A stretch of 64,000 nt of DNA. Source: Mesorhizobium sp. NZP2077. Lineage in GTDB: Bacteria > Pseudomonadota > Alphaproteobacteria > Rhizobiales > Rhizobiaceae. The DNA is taken from NCBI RefSeq assembly GCF_013170805.1, contig NZ_CP051293.1, forward strand, positions 7,074,001-7,138,000, in the 5' to 3' direction. The position numbers were made by a program, and so were the translations under genes. The notes under the pieces were generated by a model, which saw only the letters and a program-made list of their open reading frames with translations, ran no database searches and was not told the DNA's origin. Within the stretch, counting starts at the first letter, position 1, and each line of letters opens with the position of its first letter. Positions 45,709 through 55,846 of the stretch are shown piece after piece.

Positions 45709-47597
45709 GCCGCTCGCCTCAGCTCGACCGTGAAGGAAGTCCCTGTCCCGTGGCCGGTATCATCATGCCGCAACGAGCCGCCGAGCTCACGTGCGATCTC
45801 TTGCGAAATGACCAGGCCAAGACCGAGACCCTTTTCCTTGTTGGTAACGAACGGCATGAAGAGGCTCCCGCGAATGTCGGGGGCAAGGCCGGGGCCGTTG
45901 TCCCGAAGGGAAATAGCGACCATTTCCGCGTTTTCGGCGAGCGCTATCTCGACGCGGGGATCCGGTTGATCTTTCAGAGCGTCAAGCGCGTTCTGGAGAA
46001 GGTTGACGAGTATCTGCTCCAGTCGCATGCGGCTTGCCATGACAATTGGAGGCGGATCGATCCGCTTCCGTTCAATCGTCACCCCGGAATCGCGAATTCG
46101 GCCTGAAAGAAGCGACAGAGCGCCGTCGATCGCGTCGTCCGCCAGTATCGGTCCCATCGATCCGCTGGCGCGGCGGGAAAAGGACCTTAGCGTTTCAGTG
46201 ATCGTGCCGATCCTGCCGGTCATGGCGACGATCGAGGTCAGATTCTCGGCGGTGTCTTGCGACCGGCCGATCCCTAGAAGACGCGCGGCATTTTCAGCAT
46301 AGGTGCGGATTGCGGCGACCGGCTGGTTGATCTCGTGGGCGACCCCGGCCGTTATCTGTCCCAGGATTGACAAGCGGTTCGCCTGGGCGAGTTCATCGCG
46401 CAGGCGACGCACTCTTTCTTCAGCGTTCTCTCGCTCGGCGATCTCACCGGCGAGCGCCTCGTTCGAGCTCTGGAGCTCCGCCGTGCGCAGTTCGACGCGA
46501 TGCTCCAGTTCCGCATTCAGCAACACAAGCACTTCTTGCCGCTGCCGGGCCGCCCGCCGCCGTCGAACAATGATGAAAATGACGAATCCAACGAGAACGA
46601 GGGCAAGCAGCGTCGTCACGCGGGCTGTCATGACCGCCGAGGATATCTCGGCGTCGGCGGGGATGAGCAACGACATGCGCCAGCCCGGAACTGCTTTGCC
46701 GAGATCCTGCGAAACCGCAACGAAACCGGCTGATCGACTCTCAGGAGTTGCGGTGACCAGGTTGTCGCCGCGGCGGGAAAGCGGCACCGGCTCGAAAGTC
46801 ACGCCCGGTAGCTGCAGACGATCGCGAGCGGTTTGCTTCTCCTTTGCGGAAAGCGGTGAGAGAGCGCCAAAACGCCATTGGGGCACGCTCGTGGCAAGAA
46901 CCACGCCTCGCTCATCGGTCGTGAAGACCACGAAGCCGCTCTCCAGCCAACGCGACTCGACGCGGTCGAGCTCCACCTTCACCACAACCACACCGAGCGG
47001 CCCCTCCGGCCCATCGACCCGGCTCGACAGATAGAGACCAGGGCGCGCGCTAACCGTGCCGAGCGCATATTGCATAGCCGCGCCATCCGCCATCGCCTCG
47101 GTGAAGTAGTGGCGAAAGCGGTAATCGCTGCCGACGAAACTGGTCGGCTCGCCGGCGTTGCTCGCAGCAACCGCTATGCCGTCAGGATTTATGATGTAGA
47201 GTATAGAAGAGCCGGCGTCGCGCGCGATGGCGCGAAGCTTCTCATCAAGCGTGGCTTCGTTGGCAGTGCTCGGGCTGCGAAGCATCTCCTGAACCGCACC
47301 GTCGCGTGCCAGAACCAGCGGAATCACGCGCTGCTTCTCGATCTCTCCTTTCAAACTGTCGGCTGCAAGCGGGAACGCGGCAAGAGCACGGTCGCGTAGG
47401 GCATACTCTGCTCTGGTGCCGGCGATGCGTCCCGTTGCAAAGACGACGAAACAGAGCGCCGCACCAAGAATTACAAGCACAACCACAAGCCAGAGAGATC
47501 GACCGCCGGATTTACCAGGGAAGACCAATGGGGCGCGCTGGAAGGCGCCATTACCAATGTCTTCTTCTTCTGCCATCGCATTCTTAAAACCGATCAT
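45705..47597 (-). CDS. dctB: C4-dicarboxylate sensor histidine kinase DctB
   Basis: 630 aa from ATG 47597; the open frame continues upstream over the dctA promoter and cannot be coding there. Membrane segments at about 45-65 ('[19 protein letters not shown]') and 325-345 flank a periplasmic double-PAS sensor. Then a coiled coil, H-box '[16 protein letters not shown]', N-box '[12 protein letters not shown]' and G-boxes 'DNGPGL' and 'GLGLGLVIS'. Senses succinate, fumarate and malate. Confidence 0.95.
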   Translation of the reverse strand: MIGFKNAMAEEEDIGNGAFQRAPLVFPGKSGGRSLWLVVVLVILGAALCFVVFATGRIAGTRAEYALRDRALAAFPLAADSLKGEIEKQRVIPLVLARDGAVQEMLRSPSTANEATLDEKLRAIARDAGSSILYIINPDGIAVAASNAGEPTSFVGSDYRFRHYFTEAMADGAAMQYALGTVSARPGLYLSSRVDGPEGPLGVVVVKVELDRVESRWLESGFVVFTTDERGVVLATSVPQWRFGALSPLSAKEKQTARDRLQLPGVTFEPVPLSRRGDNLVTATPESRSAGFVAVSQDLGKAVPGWRMSLLIPADAEISSAVMTARVTTLLALVLVGFVIFIIVRRRRAARQRQEVLVLLNAELEHRVELRTAELQSSNEALAGEIAERENAEERVRRLRDELAQANRLSILGQITAGVAHEINQPVAAIRTYAENAARLLGIGRSQDTAENLTSIVAMTGRIGTITETLRSFSRRASGSMGPILADDAIDGALSLLSGRIRDSGVTIERKRIDPPPIVMASRMRLEQILVNLLQNALDALKDQPDPRVEIALAENAEMVAISLRDNGPGLAPDIRGSLFMPFVTNKEKGLGLGLVISQEIARELGGSLRHDDTGHGTGTSFTVELRRAA

Positions 47598-47641
47598 TGA
47601 CGAACCATAGTGCGGGGTTCCGCCAGAAGGGAAGGCGATCC

Positions 47642-47657
47642 GTGCGGAAAACCGCAC
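47642..47657. promoter_or_regulatory. DctD binding site in the dctA-dctB intergenic region
   Basis: Perfect inverted repeat GTGCGG-AAAA-CCGCAC, about 55 bp upstream of the -24 box, like the DctD sites of S. meliloti dctA. Confidence 0.75.
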
Positions 47658-47710
47658 AATCTTGCTGCGCGATCTGTTGAAGATACCTGAGGCTCCGCGC
47701 TCTCTTGGCT

Positions 47711-47725
47711 TGGCACGGCTCTTGC
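47711..47725 (+). promoter_or_regulatory. Sigma-54 promoter of dctA
   Basis: Perfect TGGCAC-N5-TTGC, about 98 bp before the dctA ATG. Confidence 0.88.
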
Positions 47726-47822
47726 GGTCAACAACGCAGCGGCGTTCGACCGGGGCGCCGCGATGGGAGAAGCCGCGGGGAGGAAGAGCCCGCCCCAAAC
47801 CGGTCAGGGAGAGAAAACTTAC

Positions 47823-49256
47823 ATGTTGACCCCACTGGCTCCAAGCGTAAAGCGCGCACCCCGCAAGACCCTTTTTGCCAAGCCTTACGTGCAGGTGCTT
47901 GTCGCAATCCTCCTCGGAGTTGCGGTTGGCCATTTTTATCCGCAGATCGGAGAAAACCTGAAGCCGCTCGGCGATGCCTTCATCAAGCTCGTCAAGATGA
48001 TCATCGCGCCCGTTATCTTTCTGACCGTGTCGACTGGAATTGCCGGCATGAGCGATCTTCAGAAGGTCGGCCGTGTTGCCGGCAAGGCGATGCTCTATTT
48101 CTTCACCTTCTCGACGCTCGCGCTTATCGTCGGCCTCATCGTCGGCAATGTCATTCAGCCTGGCGCCGGCCTCAACATCGATCTGACCTCGCTCGACGTC
48201 CAAGCCGTCAATGGCTATGCCTCAAAGGCCCATGAGCAGTCCGTGACCGGCTTCCTGATGAACATGATCCCGACCACGATTGTCGGCGCCTTTGTGGAAG
48301 GCGACATTCTACAGGTGTTGTTCTTCTCCGTCCTCTTCGGCATCGCGCTGGCGATGGTCGGAGAATCGGGCAAATCGGTTCTTTCCTTCCTTCAGGACCT
48401 CACCGCACCCGTTTTCAAATTGGTCGGCATCCTGATGAAAGCCGCGCCGATCGGCGCTTTCGGAGCAATGGCCTTCACGATTGGCAAATATGGCATCGGT
48501 TCGGTAGCCAACCTTGCGATGCTGGTCGGGACCTTCTATCTCACGGCCTTGCTCTTCGTATTCGGGGTTCTCGGTGCAGTCTGTCGCTACAACGGCTTCT
48601 CGATCTTTTCTCTTATCCGCTACATAAAGGAGGAGCTGCTGCTGGTCCTCGGAACGTCCTCCTCCGAGGCTGCGCTGCCCTCTCTCATGGAGAAAATGGA
48701 AAAGGCCGGCGCCAAGCGCTCGGTCGTGGGCTTGGTCATCCCGACCGGATATTCCTTCAATCTGGATGGCACCAATATCTACATGACCCTCGCGGCCCTT
48801 TTCATCGCGCAGGCGACGAATACGGATTTGTCAGTTAGCGATCAGGTCCTGCTGTTGCTCGTCGCGATGCTTTCCTCGAAGGGTGCAGCAGGTGTCACAG
48901 GTGCCGGCTTCATCACGTTGGCCGCTACGCTCTCCGTAGTGCCGGCTGTTCCCGTTGCTGGAATGGCGCTGATCCTTGGCGTCGACCGCTTCATGTCGGA
49001 ATGCAGGGCACTGACGAATTTGGTCGGTAACGCGGTGGCATCGCTCGTCGTCGCCCGCTGGGAAGGCGAACTGGATCAGGCGCAATTGAAAGCTGCATTC
49101 TCCGGCCACCAGCCTGCCGAGACATCAACCGGCCAGCCACTGATAACGCCCGCGCCGAGCAACTCGGCAGCATCGCTGCCGGTTGAATCGCCTGGCTGGT
49201 CGCAAACGCCGGACGATCGGGCCGCGGGTTCCAAACAAACTCTCGCGGGCCGATGA
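47823..49256 (+). CDS. dctA: C4-dicarboxylate transporter DctA
   Basis: 477 aa from ATG 47823 (GGGAGAG upstream). DAACS family: '[19 protein letters not shown]', '[20 protein letters not shown]', serine-rich '[18 protein letters not shown]', '[24 protein letters not shown]' and '[16 protein letters not shown]'. Imports succinate, malate and fumarate with protons, the carbon supply of bacteroids. The C-terminus is about 35 residues longer than usual. Confidence 0.96.
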   Translation: MLTPLAPSVKRAPRKTLFAKPYVQVLVAILLGVAVGHFYPQIGENLKPLGDAFIKLVKMIIAPVIFLTVSTGIAGMSDLQKVGRVAGKAMLYFFTFSTLALIVGLIVGNVIQPGAGLNIDLTSLDVQAVNGYASKAHEQSVTGFLMNMIPTTIVGAFVEGDILQVLFFSVLFGIALAMVGESGKSVLSFLQDLTAPVFKLVGILMKAAPIGAFGAMAFTIGKYGIGSVANLAMLVGTFYLTALLFVFGVLGAVCRYNGFSIFSLIRYIKEELLLVLGTSSSEAALPSLMEKMEKAGAKRSVVGLVIPTGYSFNLDGTNIYMTLAALFIAQATNTDLSVSDQVLLLLVAMLSSKGAAGVTGAGFITLAATLSVVPAVPVAGMALILGVDRFMSECRALTNLVGNAVASLVVARWEGELDQAQLKAAFSGHQPAETSTGQPLITPAPSNSAASLPVESPGWSQTPDDRAAGSKQTLAGR

Positions 49257-49571
49257 AATCAAGAATCCCGAAATGCAGTGGGTGCAAAATCATCTGCGCC
49301 TTGCGAAGGTCTTGCACCGGTCACGACGCACAAGTCCTCGATGATGCGCTTAATGCTTCCGAAGTTTGCGACGGTTCGTGGAACCGGGCGCGGAGCTGGG
49401 TTGGAGCCGTCGGCACGGCTGAACAATTCGCCCACGCTCCACGTTTCGGCTTCTACCTCGCACCATGCCACGACAAGAATTCGGTAGCGAACAGGATCAA
49501 TGCAGGAATGACAGATTTTACTGAACCGACCTTTGCCGGGACTCTTGATGTCGTTTAATCGGACTCGAACA

Positions 49572-50603
49572 ATGGCGAAGCGACCTATAATTGCTGATAT
49601 CGCCCGGGAAGCAGGGGTAAGTGTTGCCACCGTTGACCGAGTTCTGAATGCCCGTCATCCGGTGCGGAAGGAGACTGCGCAGCGGGTCTTAGCGGCCGCA
49701 CAGGCCATCGGATATCACGCCGCAGGTCTTATCAAGCAGCGCCTGCAGCCGGACCTGCCGCAATATCGGCTTGGCTTCATCTTGAGAAAACCGACTCACC
49801 ACTTCTACCAGGGCTTCGCGCGTGAGGCCGAAGTGGCGGTCAACGCGGCGAAGTGCTTCCATGGCACTTCGCTCATCGAATTCGCGCCGTCGCACATGCC
49901 GTGCGACCTTGTTCCACTGCTCAAGGAATTCGGCGCGCGCTGCCACGCGATCGCCATGGTTGCGCCGGACCATCCGGCGATCACGGCAGCCGTCCAAGAA
50001 CTCAAGGCAAAAGGCATCCCCGTTTTCTCGCTGCTTTCCGATTTCGCCGAAGGTGTTCGTGAGGGTTATATCGGCCTCGACAACCGCAAGGTCGGGCGGA
50101 CGACAGCGTGGATGCTTTCAAAGGTCGCAAGACGGCCGGGCAAGGTGGCGGTTTTTGTCGGCAGCCACCGTTTTCAGGGGCAGGAGCTGCGGGAGGTCGG
50201 CTTTCGCTCCTATTTCCGTGAGAATGCACCGGCATTCGAGCTGCTCGATCCGCTCGTGAACCTTGAGGCACGGCAGATCACCTACGAGGCCACGCTGGAT
50301 CTCATGCAACGGGAACCCGAACTCACCGGCTTCTATGTGGCCGGCGGAGGTATGGAGGGAGCGATCTCCGCGCTCCGTGAAGAAGGCGAAAGCCGGGGTC
50401 TCGTCGCGATCGTTAACGAGATCACGCCGGAGTCACGGGCAGCACTCGCAGATGGCATGATCACGATGTCGGTCGCCACGCCCCAGCGCCTGCTTTGCCA
50501 GGAACTGATGACGCTGATGGCCCAGGCCATCAAGGTCGGCACTTCGGAGACGCTTGGGCAGACTTTTCTGCCGTTTGAGATCTATCTGCCGGAAAACATC
50601 TGA
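49572..50603 (+). CDS. fixV: LacI/GalR-family regulator, FixV-like activator of nifA2
   Basis: 343 aa from ATG 49572. LacI helix-turn-helix and hinge 'IIADIAREAGVSVATVDRVL', then a periplasmic-binding-protein-like sensor ('IGLDNRKVGRTTAWML', 'VAVFVGSHRFQGQELRE', 'GFYVAGGGMEGA'). Located upstream of nifA2 as fixV is in M. loti R7A, where it activates nifA2, possibly in response to an inositol derivative. That identity rests on context and family. Confidence 0.85.
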   Translation: MAKRPIIADIAREAGVSVATVDRVLNARHPVRKETAQRVLAAAQAIGYHAAGLIKQRLQPDLPQYRLGFILRKPTHHFYQGFAREAEVAVNAAKCFHGTSLIEFAPSHMPCDLVPLLKEFGARCHAIAMVAPDHPAITAAVQELKAKGIPVFSLLSDFAEGVREGYIGLDNRKVGRTTAWMLSKVARRPGKVAVFVGSHRFQGQELREVGFRSYFRENAPAFELLDPLVNLEARQITYEATLDLMQREPELTGFYVAGGGMEGAISALREEGESRGLVAIVNEITPESRAALADGMITMSVATPQRLLCQELMTLMAQAIKVGTSETLGQTFLPFEIYLPENI

Positions 50604-50640
50604 AAAACTGATAAAATACTATCATGAGAGCCTAATTTCC

Positions 50641-50656
50641 TTTCATTCATGAAAGA
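50641..50656. promoter_or_regulatory. Palindrome between fixV and nifA2, candidate FixV operator
   Basis: CTTTCAT-TC-ATGAAAG, a perfect even-length dyad of the kind LacI-family proteins bind. It is 38 bp after fixV, upstream of the decayed iolI-like gene and of nifA2, and not followed by a T tract. Target role is inference. Confidence 0.45.
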
Positions 50657-50785
50657 AAAGCAGCGGGAGTTTGATTGACTCACCTGCCTCATTCCGGTCT
50701 CGTTTAACAACGAATGATTGCTGCGCGGCGGAAGCCAGTCAGCCGAGAACGACGACCCGCACTTCATGGAAGAGAAAGGAAAGCC

Positions 50786-51110
50786 ATGCGTCAAGCATCG
50801 CTCCGCTTTGCGATCGACCGCATGACGCCGCCCCAACTTGCCAGGACCGCACTTGCCCGCGGCCCGGGCCTGACTGGCATCGACATTAGCTATCATCTCG
50901 ATGGCAATTTCATTGCTCGCGAAAAGCCGGCTGCAGACGTCCGTCTTGCTGATGGATCAATCGTCACGACTATCTTCATCAACGCCTTTTCGTGCTTCAA
51001 TGAGTCCCCGCGTGCCAGGTCGAGGCGAGCAAACTCGTCGATTGTGCAGTGGCCTGCGGAGCGAAGACGCCCACGAATGCGATCCGCCAAGGACATCCAC
51101 GCGCTGGAGG
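50786..51110 (+). pseudogene. Decayed IolI/MocC-like sugar isomerase gene
   Basis: ATG 50786 with AAAGGA upstream begins 'MRQASLRFAIDRMTPPQLAR', continues 'GLTGIDISYHLDG' and 'INAFSCFNE', the start of a TIM-barrel inosose-isomerase/hydroxypyruvate-isomerase-like protein. After about 51010 the expected 'KLVDCAVACGAK' continues in a different frame (51031-51066), then similarity fades. About 110 of about 270 codons remain. It sits exactly between fixV and nifA2. Confidence 0.6.
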
Positions 51111-51234
51111 ATAGGCGCACTTGCCTCGAGCATCGATTTCATGGCGCGAGATGGATGATCACATGCAACACGCTGCTCGCAACTCCGAGTAAAGTGCCAG
51201 GCAGATCTCGTCACGCTGCATATCGCTTCCAAAA

Positions 51235-52977
51235 ATGAAAAGGCCCAATTCAAAGTCCGAGACGAATAACGGGGTCCCTATTGTGCCGTTGCACGAGAGG
51301 GCGCTGGACATCTTTGAAACGTCGAAAGCGCTCACCGCTCCGTCTGGGCTGGAAGCCACGTTGGCCAACGTCGTCGATCTCCTGCCATCGTTGGTGCAGG
51401 TGCGGCACGGCATCATCTCGCTCTGGGACGGTACCGGCATACCGGACATGACCGTCGGCGCCGGCTGGAGCGAAGACAACGATGAGCGCTACCGGAAGCA
51501 TCTGCCACGGACGGCGATCGACCAAATCATAACGACGGGCATGGCGCTGGTCGCCGAGAACATAGCGCTGGATCCGGCCTTCAACGCCGCCGACAAGGAC
51601 GTGCTCGGGGCGTCCGACAACATGAAAGTGTCGTTCATCGGCGTACCCATTCACGTCGATGCGAACGTCGTGGGCACGCTGACCATCGACCGCATCCTGG
51701 ACAACAAATCAGGTTCCCTTCTCGATCATGACCTCCGCCTCCTTACCATAATCGCCAATCTGGTTGGGCAGACAGTGAAGCTGCATCGCATGTTCGCGTC
51801 CGACCGCGAGCGACTGATGGCCGAGAAAATCGGGATGCAAAAGCAATTCGGCGAACTCAAGCAGCCTGGGCATGAGGGCAAGAGGGCTAATGTCAAGGGG
51901 ATCGTTGGCGACAGCCCGGCGCTGCGCGGGCTGCTCGAGAAGGTCGCGTTAGTAGCCAGGTCCAACAGCACCGTTTTGCTGCGCGGGGAATCCGGGACCG
52001 GCAAGGAGCTGGTCGCCAAGGCCGTTCACGAGCTGTCGGGGCGCGCCAAGCGGCCGTTCATCAAGCTCAATTGCGCAGCGCTCCCTGAGACAGTCCTGGA
52101 ATCCGAACTGTTCGGTCACGAAAAGGGTGCCTTCACCAGTGCATTCAACTCGCGCAAGGGGCGCTTTGAGCTCGCCGACAAGGGAACGTTGTTTCTGGAC
52201 GAGATCGGTGAGATTTCGGCCTCGTTCCAGGCAAAGCTGCTGCGCGTGCTGCAAGAGCAGGAGTTCGAGCGCGTCGGCAGCAACCAGACGATTAAGGTCG
52301 ACGTTCGCGTGATTGCTGCCACGAACAGGAACCTGGAAGACGCGGTTGCAAGGAACGAGTTTCGCGCCGACCTTTATTACCGCATCAGCGTTGTTCCCTT
52401 GCTGGTGCCGCCATTGCGCGAAAGGCGCGGTGATATTCCGCTTCTTGCCGCTGAGTTTCTCAAGAATTTCAACAGCGAGAACGGCCGTACGATGGTCTTC
52501 GATGCGAGTGCGACTGAAGTGCTGATGAACTGTGCTTTTCCCGGAAATGTCCGCGAGCTTGAAAATTGCGTGCAGAGGACAGCGACCCTGGCAGCGGGAG
52601 CGTCAATCGGCAGAAACGACTTTGACTGCTGCCACGGCCGATGCCTTTCCGCGATGCTATGGAAGCACGCATCGAAGGAGACTGCGCCGAAATCGGAGCC
52701 GATCGCACCATCGCCACTGAACCCGGCCATGCGTTCGTCTGGTGATTTTGCTTCGGCCGCCTTTGCGGCCCCGCCCGTTGACAGCCAGCAGGCACTGCCA
52801 GCGCCTGTTCGGGTAGCCCTCGTAAGCGACGCGCAGATGACCGATCGCGAGCGTCTCATCGCGGCCATGGAAAGATCCGGCTGGGTACAGGCAAAGGCAG
52901 CGCGCCTGCTTGGACTGACGCCGCGCCAGATTGGCTACGCGCTGAGGAAATACGGTATCGAGATCAAGAATCTCTGA
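51235..52977 (+). CDS. nifA2: Nif-specific sigma-54 activator NifA (copy 2)
   Basis: 580 aa. GAF domain (about 25-190), AAA+ domain with 'GESGTGKELVAKAV', the sigma-54 loop reading 'GAFTSA' instead of GAFTGA, 'LFLDEIGEI', a C-x4-C pair ('DCCHGRCLS') at the end of the AAA+ domain, and helix-turn-helix 'VQAKAARLLGLTPRQIGYAL'. Lacks the second Cys pair seen in copy 1. No good ribosome binding site is visible before ATG 51235. In M. loti R7A nifA2, downstream of fixV, is the copy essential for fixation. Confidence 0.93.
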   Translation: MKRPNSKSETNNGVPIVPLHERALDIFETSKALTAPSGLEATLANVVDLLPSLVQVRHGIISLWDGTGIPDMTVGAGWSEDNDERYRKHLPRTAIDQIITTGMALVAENIALDPAFNAADKDVLGASDNMKVSFIGVPIHVDANVVGTLTIDRILDNKSGSLLDHDLRLLTIIANLVGQTVKLHRMFASDRERLMAEKIGMQKQFGELKQPGHEGKRANVKGIVGDSPALRGLLEKVALVARSNSTVLLRGESGTGKELVAKAVHELSGRAKRPFIKLNCAALPETVLESELFGHEKGAFTSAFNSRKGRFELADKGTLFLDEIGEISASFQAKLLRVLQEQEFERVGSNQTIKVDVRVIAATNRNLEDAVARNEFRADLYYRISVVPLLVPPLRERRGDIPLLAAEFLKNFNSENGRTMVFDASATEVLMNCAFPGNVRELENCVQRTATLAAGASIGRNDFDCCHGRCLSAMLWKHASKETAPKSEPIAPSPLNPAMRSSGDFASAAFAAPPVDSQQALPAPVRVALVSDAQMTDRERLIAAMERSGWVQAKAARLLGLTPRQIGYALRKYGIEIKNL

Positions 52978-52995
52978 ACCGGCTGTCGAACTTCA

Positions 52996-53802
52996 GTATG
53001 TCGGGCCGCGACATAGCGAACGAGGCGAAGAGCTGGGACAAATCAAGCGTGCGTTGGTTCGGCTCGGTGAGGCGGTGCAGCCTCCTCTCGGCGCCGGCCC
53101 GTAATTCGAGATATTCAACGACTCTGTAGCCGGCGGCAAGGATCGCGTCGCCGCGGCGAATACAGCTTCGCGTGGCGGTGCCAACCTCTCGGCCGCTTCA
53201 AGAGAATTTCGCTTTGGCGCCGCCACGCTCTGTGCTGTGCGGCCGACAGCCTGAGAGTTGCGCGACGACATCGCCAAGCCATCGGCTTCGCGCCTTGTCG
53301 GAAAGGCGATAATCCCGATCGGTATGTCGAGGTCGCGGGCAAGCCGGGGCACTTGCAACTGCTGAAAATCCTTCTCCCCGAAGAAGGCGGACGGCGCCGG
53401 TCTGGAGAAAGAGCTTCGTCACCAATCTCCCCCACGCCGTCGAAATGGCTTGGGCCGCGCCGCACAGGCCGCCGCTCACCCCTCTCACCGAGACCGCGGT
53501 GGCAACCACTCCAGATACATCTCTCTTGCATCCGGCGCGTAAAGCATCTGGCGCCGAGCGGCGCCAGCTGGCGGCGTCCTCATGCTCCGTGCGTAGGTGG
53601 GCGGCAAGATCGTCTGCGTCGTTCAATTGCGACGAGGGTAAGGATCACCCGGTCGGCGCGCTGAAGTGCGGCGCGCACCAAGCTGAGATGGCCTTCATGC
53701 AAGGGCGCCCATGGTTGACACGACCGCGACCTTCATGCCCTGCCTGCGCCATGCCGCCACGGATTTGCGCGACTCGGCGGTCCGGACGATCGGTGTGCTC
53801 AT
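52996..53802 (-). pseudogene. panC: panC (pantothenate synthetase) pseudogene
   Basis: The minus strand from ATG 53802 gives the PanC start ('[18 protein letters not shown]', then 'VVSTMGAL'). An extra C near 53700 shifts the frame so that 'HEGHLSLVRAALQRAD' follows in another frame. Later pieces ('DADDLAAHLRTEHEDAA', 'VSVRGVSGGLCGAA', '[10 protein letters not shown]', 'GLAMSSRN', 'RLSAAQ') are scattered over all three frames. Several indels, so non-functional. Its start overlaps the panB stop, the normal panB-panC order. Confidence 0.88.
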
Positions 53803-54671
53803 GTCGCTTCTCCTCCTTTAATGGCTTTCGGTTCATCGCCGAAGACATGTTCGGCCGCCGGAAACCGGCGCTCCTTCACGTCGCACGCGTAGGCCTCGAT
53901 CGCTGCCGAAGCGGCCTCTCCCAGTTCGACATAGCGCTTGACGAATTTCGGGCGGAAGTCGCCGAACAGGCCCAGCATGTCGTCGACGACCAGGATCTGC
54001 CCGTCGCAGGCCGCCGAGGCGCCGATGCCGATCGTCGGGATTGGGATTTTCTCGGTGATGCGGCGGGCGAGCGGTTCGGGCACTTTTTCCAGTACGACGG
54101 AAAAGGCGCCAGCCTCGCTGACCGCAAGAGCATCGCGCCAAATGCGCTCGGCATCCTCGCCCCTGCCCTGCACGCGATATCCGCCAAACACGTTGACCGC
54201 CTGCGGCGTCAGGCCGACATGCGCCATGACCGGGATTCCGCGCGCTGTGAGGAAGCGAATCGTCTCGGCGATCGTCGCGCCGCCCTCGAGCTTGACCGCA
54301 GCGCATCCGGTCTCCGCCATAAGGCGCGCGGAATTGCGGAAGGCCTGCTCTAGGCTTTCCTCGTACGAGCCGAACGGCATGTCGACGACCAGGAGCGCCC
54401 GCTCCATTCCCCGCCGAACCGCCTTGGCGTGCATGATCATCATATCGAGCGTGACACTGAGCGTGGAGGGAAGGCCGTGGAGAACCATGCCGACGCTGTC
54501 GCCGACAAGAACGATGTCGCAGTGGCCGTCAACCAACCTTGCGACCGGCGTGGTGTAGGCCGTCAGGCAGACCAGCGGCGTGCTGCCCTTTCGCGCACGG
54601 ATGTTCGGCGGCGTGATCGCCTTGACGACACCTGTGGCGCTCAATCCACGTCTCTCCTCACCCAGCGTCAC
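53799..54671 (-). CDS. panB: 3-methyl-2-oxobutanoate hydroxymethyltransferase PanB
   Basis: 290 aa, full length. '[18 protein letters not shown]', '[15 protein letters not shown]', '[11 protein letters not shown]', '[17 protein letters not shown]', '[19 protein letters not shown]' and '[22 protein letters not shown]' carry the Mg2+ and substrate residues. First step of pantothenate synthesis. panBC is island-borne in M. loti R7A; here only panB is intact. Confidence 0.94.
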   Translation of the reverse strand: MTLGEERRGLSATGVVKAITPPNIRARKGSTPLVCLTAYTTPVARLVDGHCDIVLVGDSVGMVLHGLPSTLSVTLDMMIMHAKAVRRGMERALLVVDMPFGSYEESLEQAFRNSARLMAETGCAAVKLEGGATIAETIRFLTARGIPVMAHVGLTPQAVNVFGGYRVQGRGEDAERIWRDALAVSEAGAFSVVLEKVPEPLARRITEKIPIPTIGIGASAACDGQILVVDDMLGLFGDFRPKFVKRYVELGEAASAAIEAYACDVKERRFPAAEHVFGDEPKAIKGGEAT

Positions 54672-54822
54672 CCACGGCCAGTGTCGCGTTTGGCATATTT
54701 TTGTCGAGGTGCGAAGAGGTAAAATCGCCAGAGCGCGTGGTGTTGACGCGACGAGTGGTATGATAAAGAACAGAACTAAATCGGTTTAGACAGGCGGAGC
54801 TCTGCCAAGTAGGTCAGGAACT

Positions 54823-55782
54823 ATGGATCAGGCAAAGGGACCAAGGAAAGGCAGAGCCATAGGCAAGACCAACGACGTCAACGCGGACCTCATCGCAGTC
54901 GTCGTTGCCGTGAACGACGCTGGACCTTGTGTTCTGACCATCGAAGAGGGCGGCGCCCTTCCCTCGGGCCCGTTTGAGCTCGCTCATCGTTCGCTCCAGT
55001 CGGGCCTCAGGGCATGGGTGGAACTGCAGACCGGTCAGCCTCTCGGTTATATCGAGCAGCTCTACACCTTTGCCGATCGCGATCGGGTCGGCGCCAACCA
55101 GCGCGTGATCTCGATCAGCTATCTCGCACTCACCCGCGAAGAAGATACGGGCGCCTCGGGCAGGCGCAGTTGGGCCAGCTGGTACGACTATTTCCCCTGG
55201 GAGGATCATCGCTCCGGCAGGCCCCCGATAGTGCTGGAAGAATTGCGGCCGCGCCTTATCGAATGGGCGGACGGCGCGGACGACGGCGCGACGCGCTTCG
55301 ATCGCCGACGGCGAGCGGCGGTTGCCTTTGCCTTGGACGGCCGGGCATGGAACGAAGAGCTCGCGCTGCAGCGCTACGAGCTGCTCTACGAAGCCACCCT
55401 GGTGGAGGAGGCAAAGCGCGGCGGAGTTTCGGCCATCCTCGCTTCGGTGCCGGGCAGATCGATGATCGCCGATCATCGCCGCATTCTGGCAACGGCTATT
55501 GCGCGACTGCGCTCCAAAATCAAATACCGGCCTGTTGTGTTCGAACTGATGCCGCCGCTCTTCACGCTTTTGCAGCTACAGCGAACTGTGGAGGCGCTCT
55601 CCGGCAGGCTCATCAACAAGCCGAACTTTCGCCGGCTCATAGAGCAGCAGGAACTGGTTGAGAAGACCGGGGCGACGACCGCCGAGACCGGCGGCCGGCC
55701 TGCGCAGCTCTACCGCTTCCACCATACTATTCTCGACGAGAGGCCTGTGGCCGGCACAAAATTACCGCTCGCACGGGCTTGA
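54823..55782 (+). CDS. nadQ: NadQ/NrtR-type Nudix-domain repressor of NAD synthesis
   Basis: 319 aa. N-terminal Nudix-like domain in which the catalytic Nudix box is degenerate ('[23 protein letters not shown]'), then 'YTFADRDR', a helical linker and a C-terminal winged helix ('[25 protein letters not shown]', where the last helix is the recognition element). Directly upstream of nadABC, with two tandem palindromes in between, as for NadQ in other Rhizobiales. Expected to sense NAD status or a precursor. Confidence 0.8.
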   Translation: MDQAKGPRKGRAIGKTNDVNADLIAVVVAVNDAGPCVLTIEEGGALPSGPFELAHRSLQSGLRAWVELQTGQPLGYIEQLYTFADRDRVGANQRVISISYLALTREEDTGASGRRSWASWYDYFPWEDHRSGRPPIVLEELRPRLIEWADGADDGATRFDRRRRAAVAFALDGRAWNEELALQRYELLYEATLVEEAKRGGVSAILASVPGRSMIADHRRILATAIARLRSKIKYRPVVFELMPPLFTLLQLQRTVEALSGRLINKPNFRRLIEQQELVEKTGATTAETGGRPAQLYRFHHTILDERPVAGTKLPLARA

Positions 55783-55788
55783 CACCCC

Positions 55789-55835
55789 TTATAGTCACAA
55801 CGATTATAAACGTCTTATAATCAGGTGGACTATAA
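55789..55835. promoter_or_regulatory. Two tandem NadQ operators before nadA
   Basis: Operator 1 (55789-55809): TTATAGTC-N5-GATTATAA. Operator 2 (55815-55835): TTATAATC-N5-GACTATAA, its exact reverse complement apart from the spacer. They end 11 bp before the nadA start and would block its promoter. Confidence 0.75.
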
Positions 55836-55846
55836 CTGGAGGCTCG

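Noticed and set aside
47598..48203. N-terminal extension of the DctB frame to 832 codons
   Set aside because: It runs antisense through the dctA promoter and coding region; DctB starts at 47597.
54671..54822. TGGCAT sequence between panB and nadQ as a sigma-54 promoter
   Set aside because: The spacing to a TTG-type -12 box is wrong and no NifA site is near.
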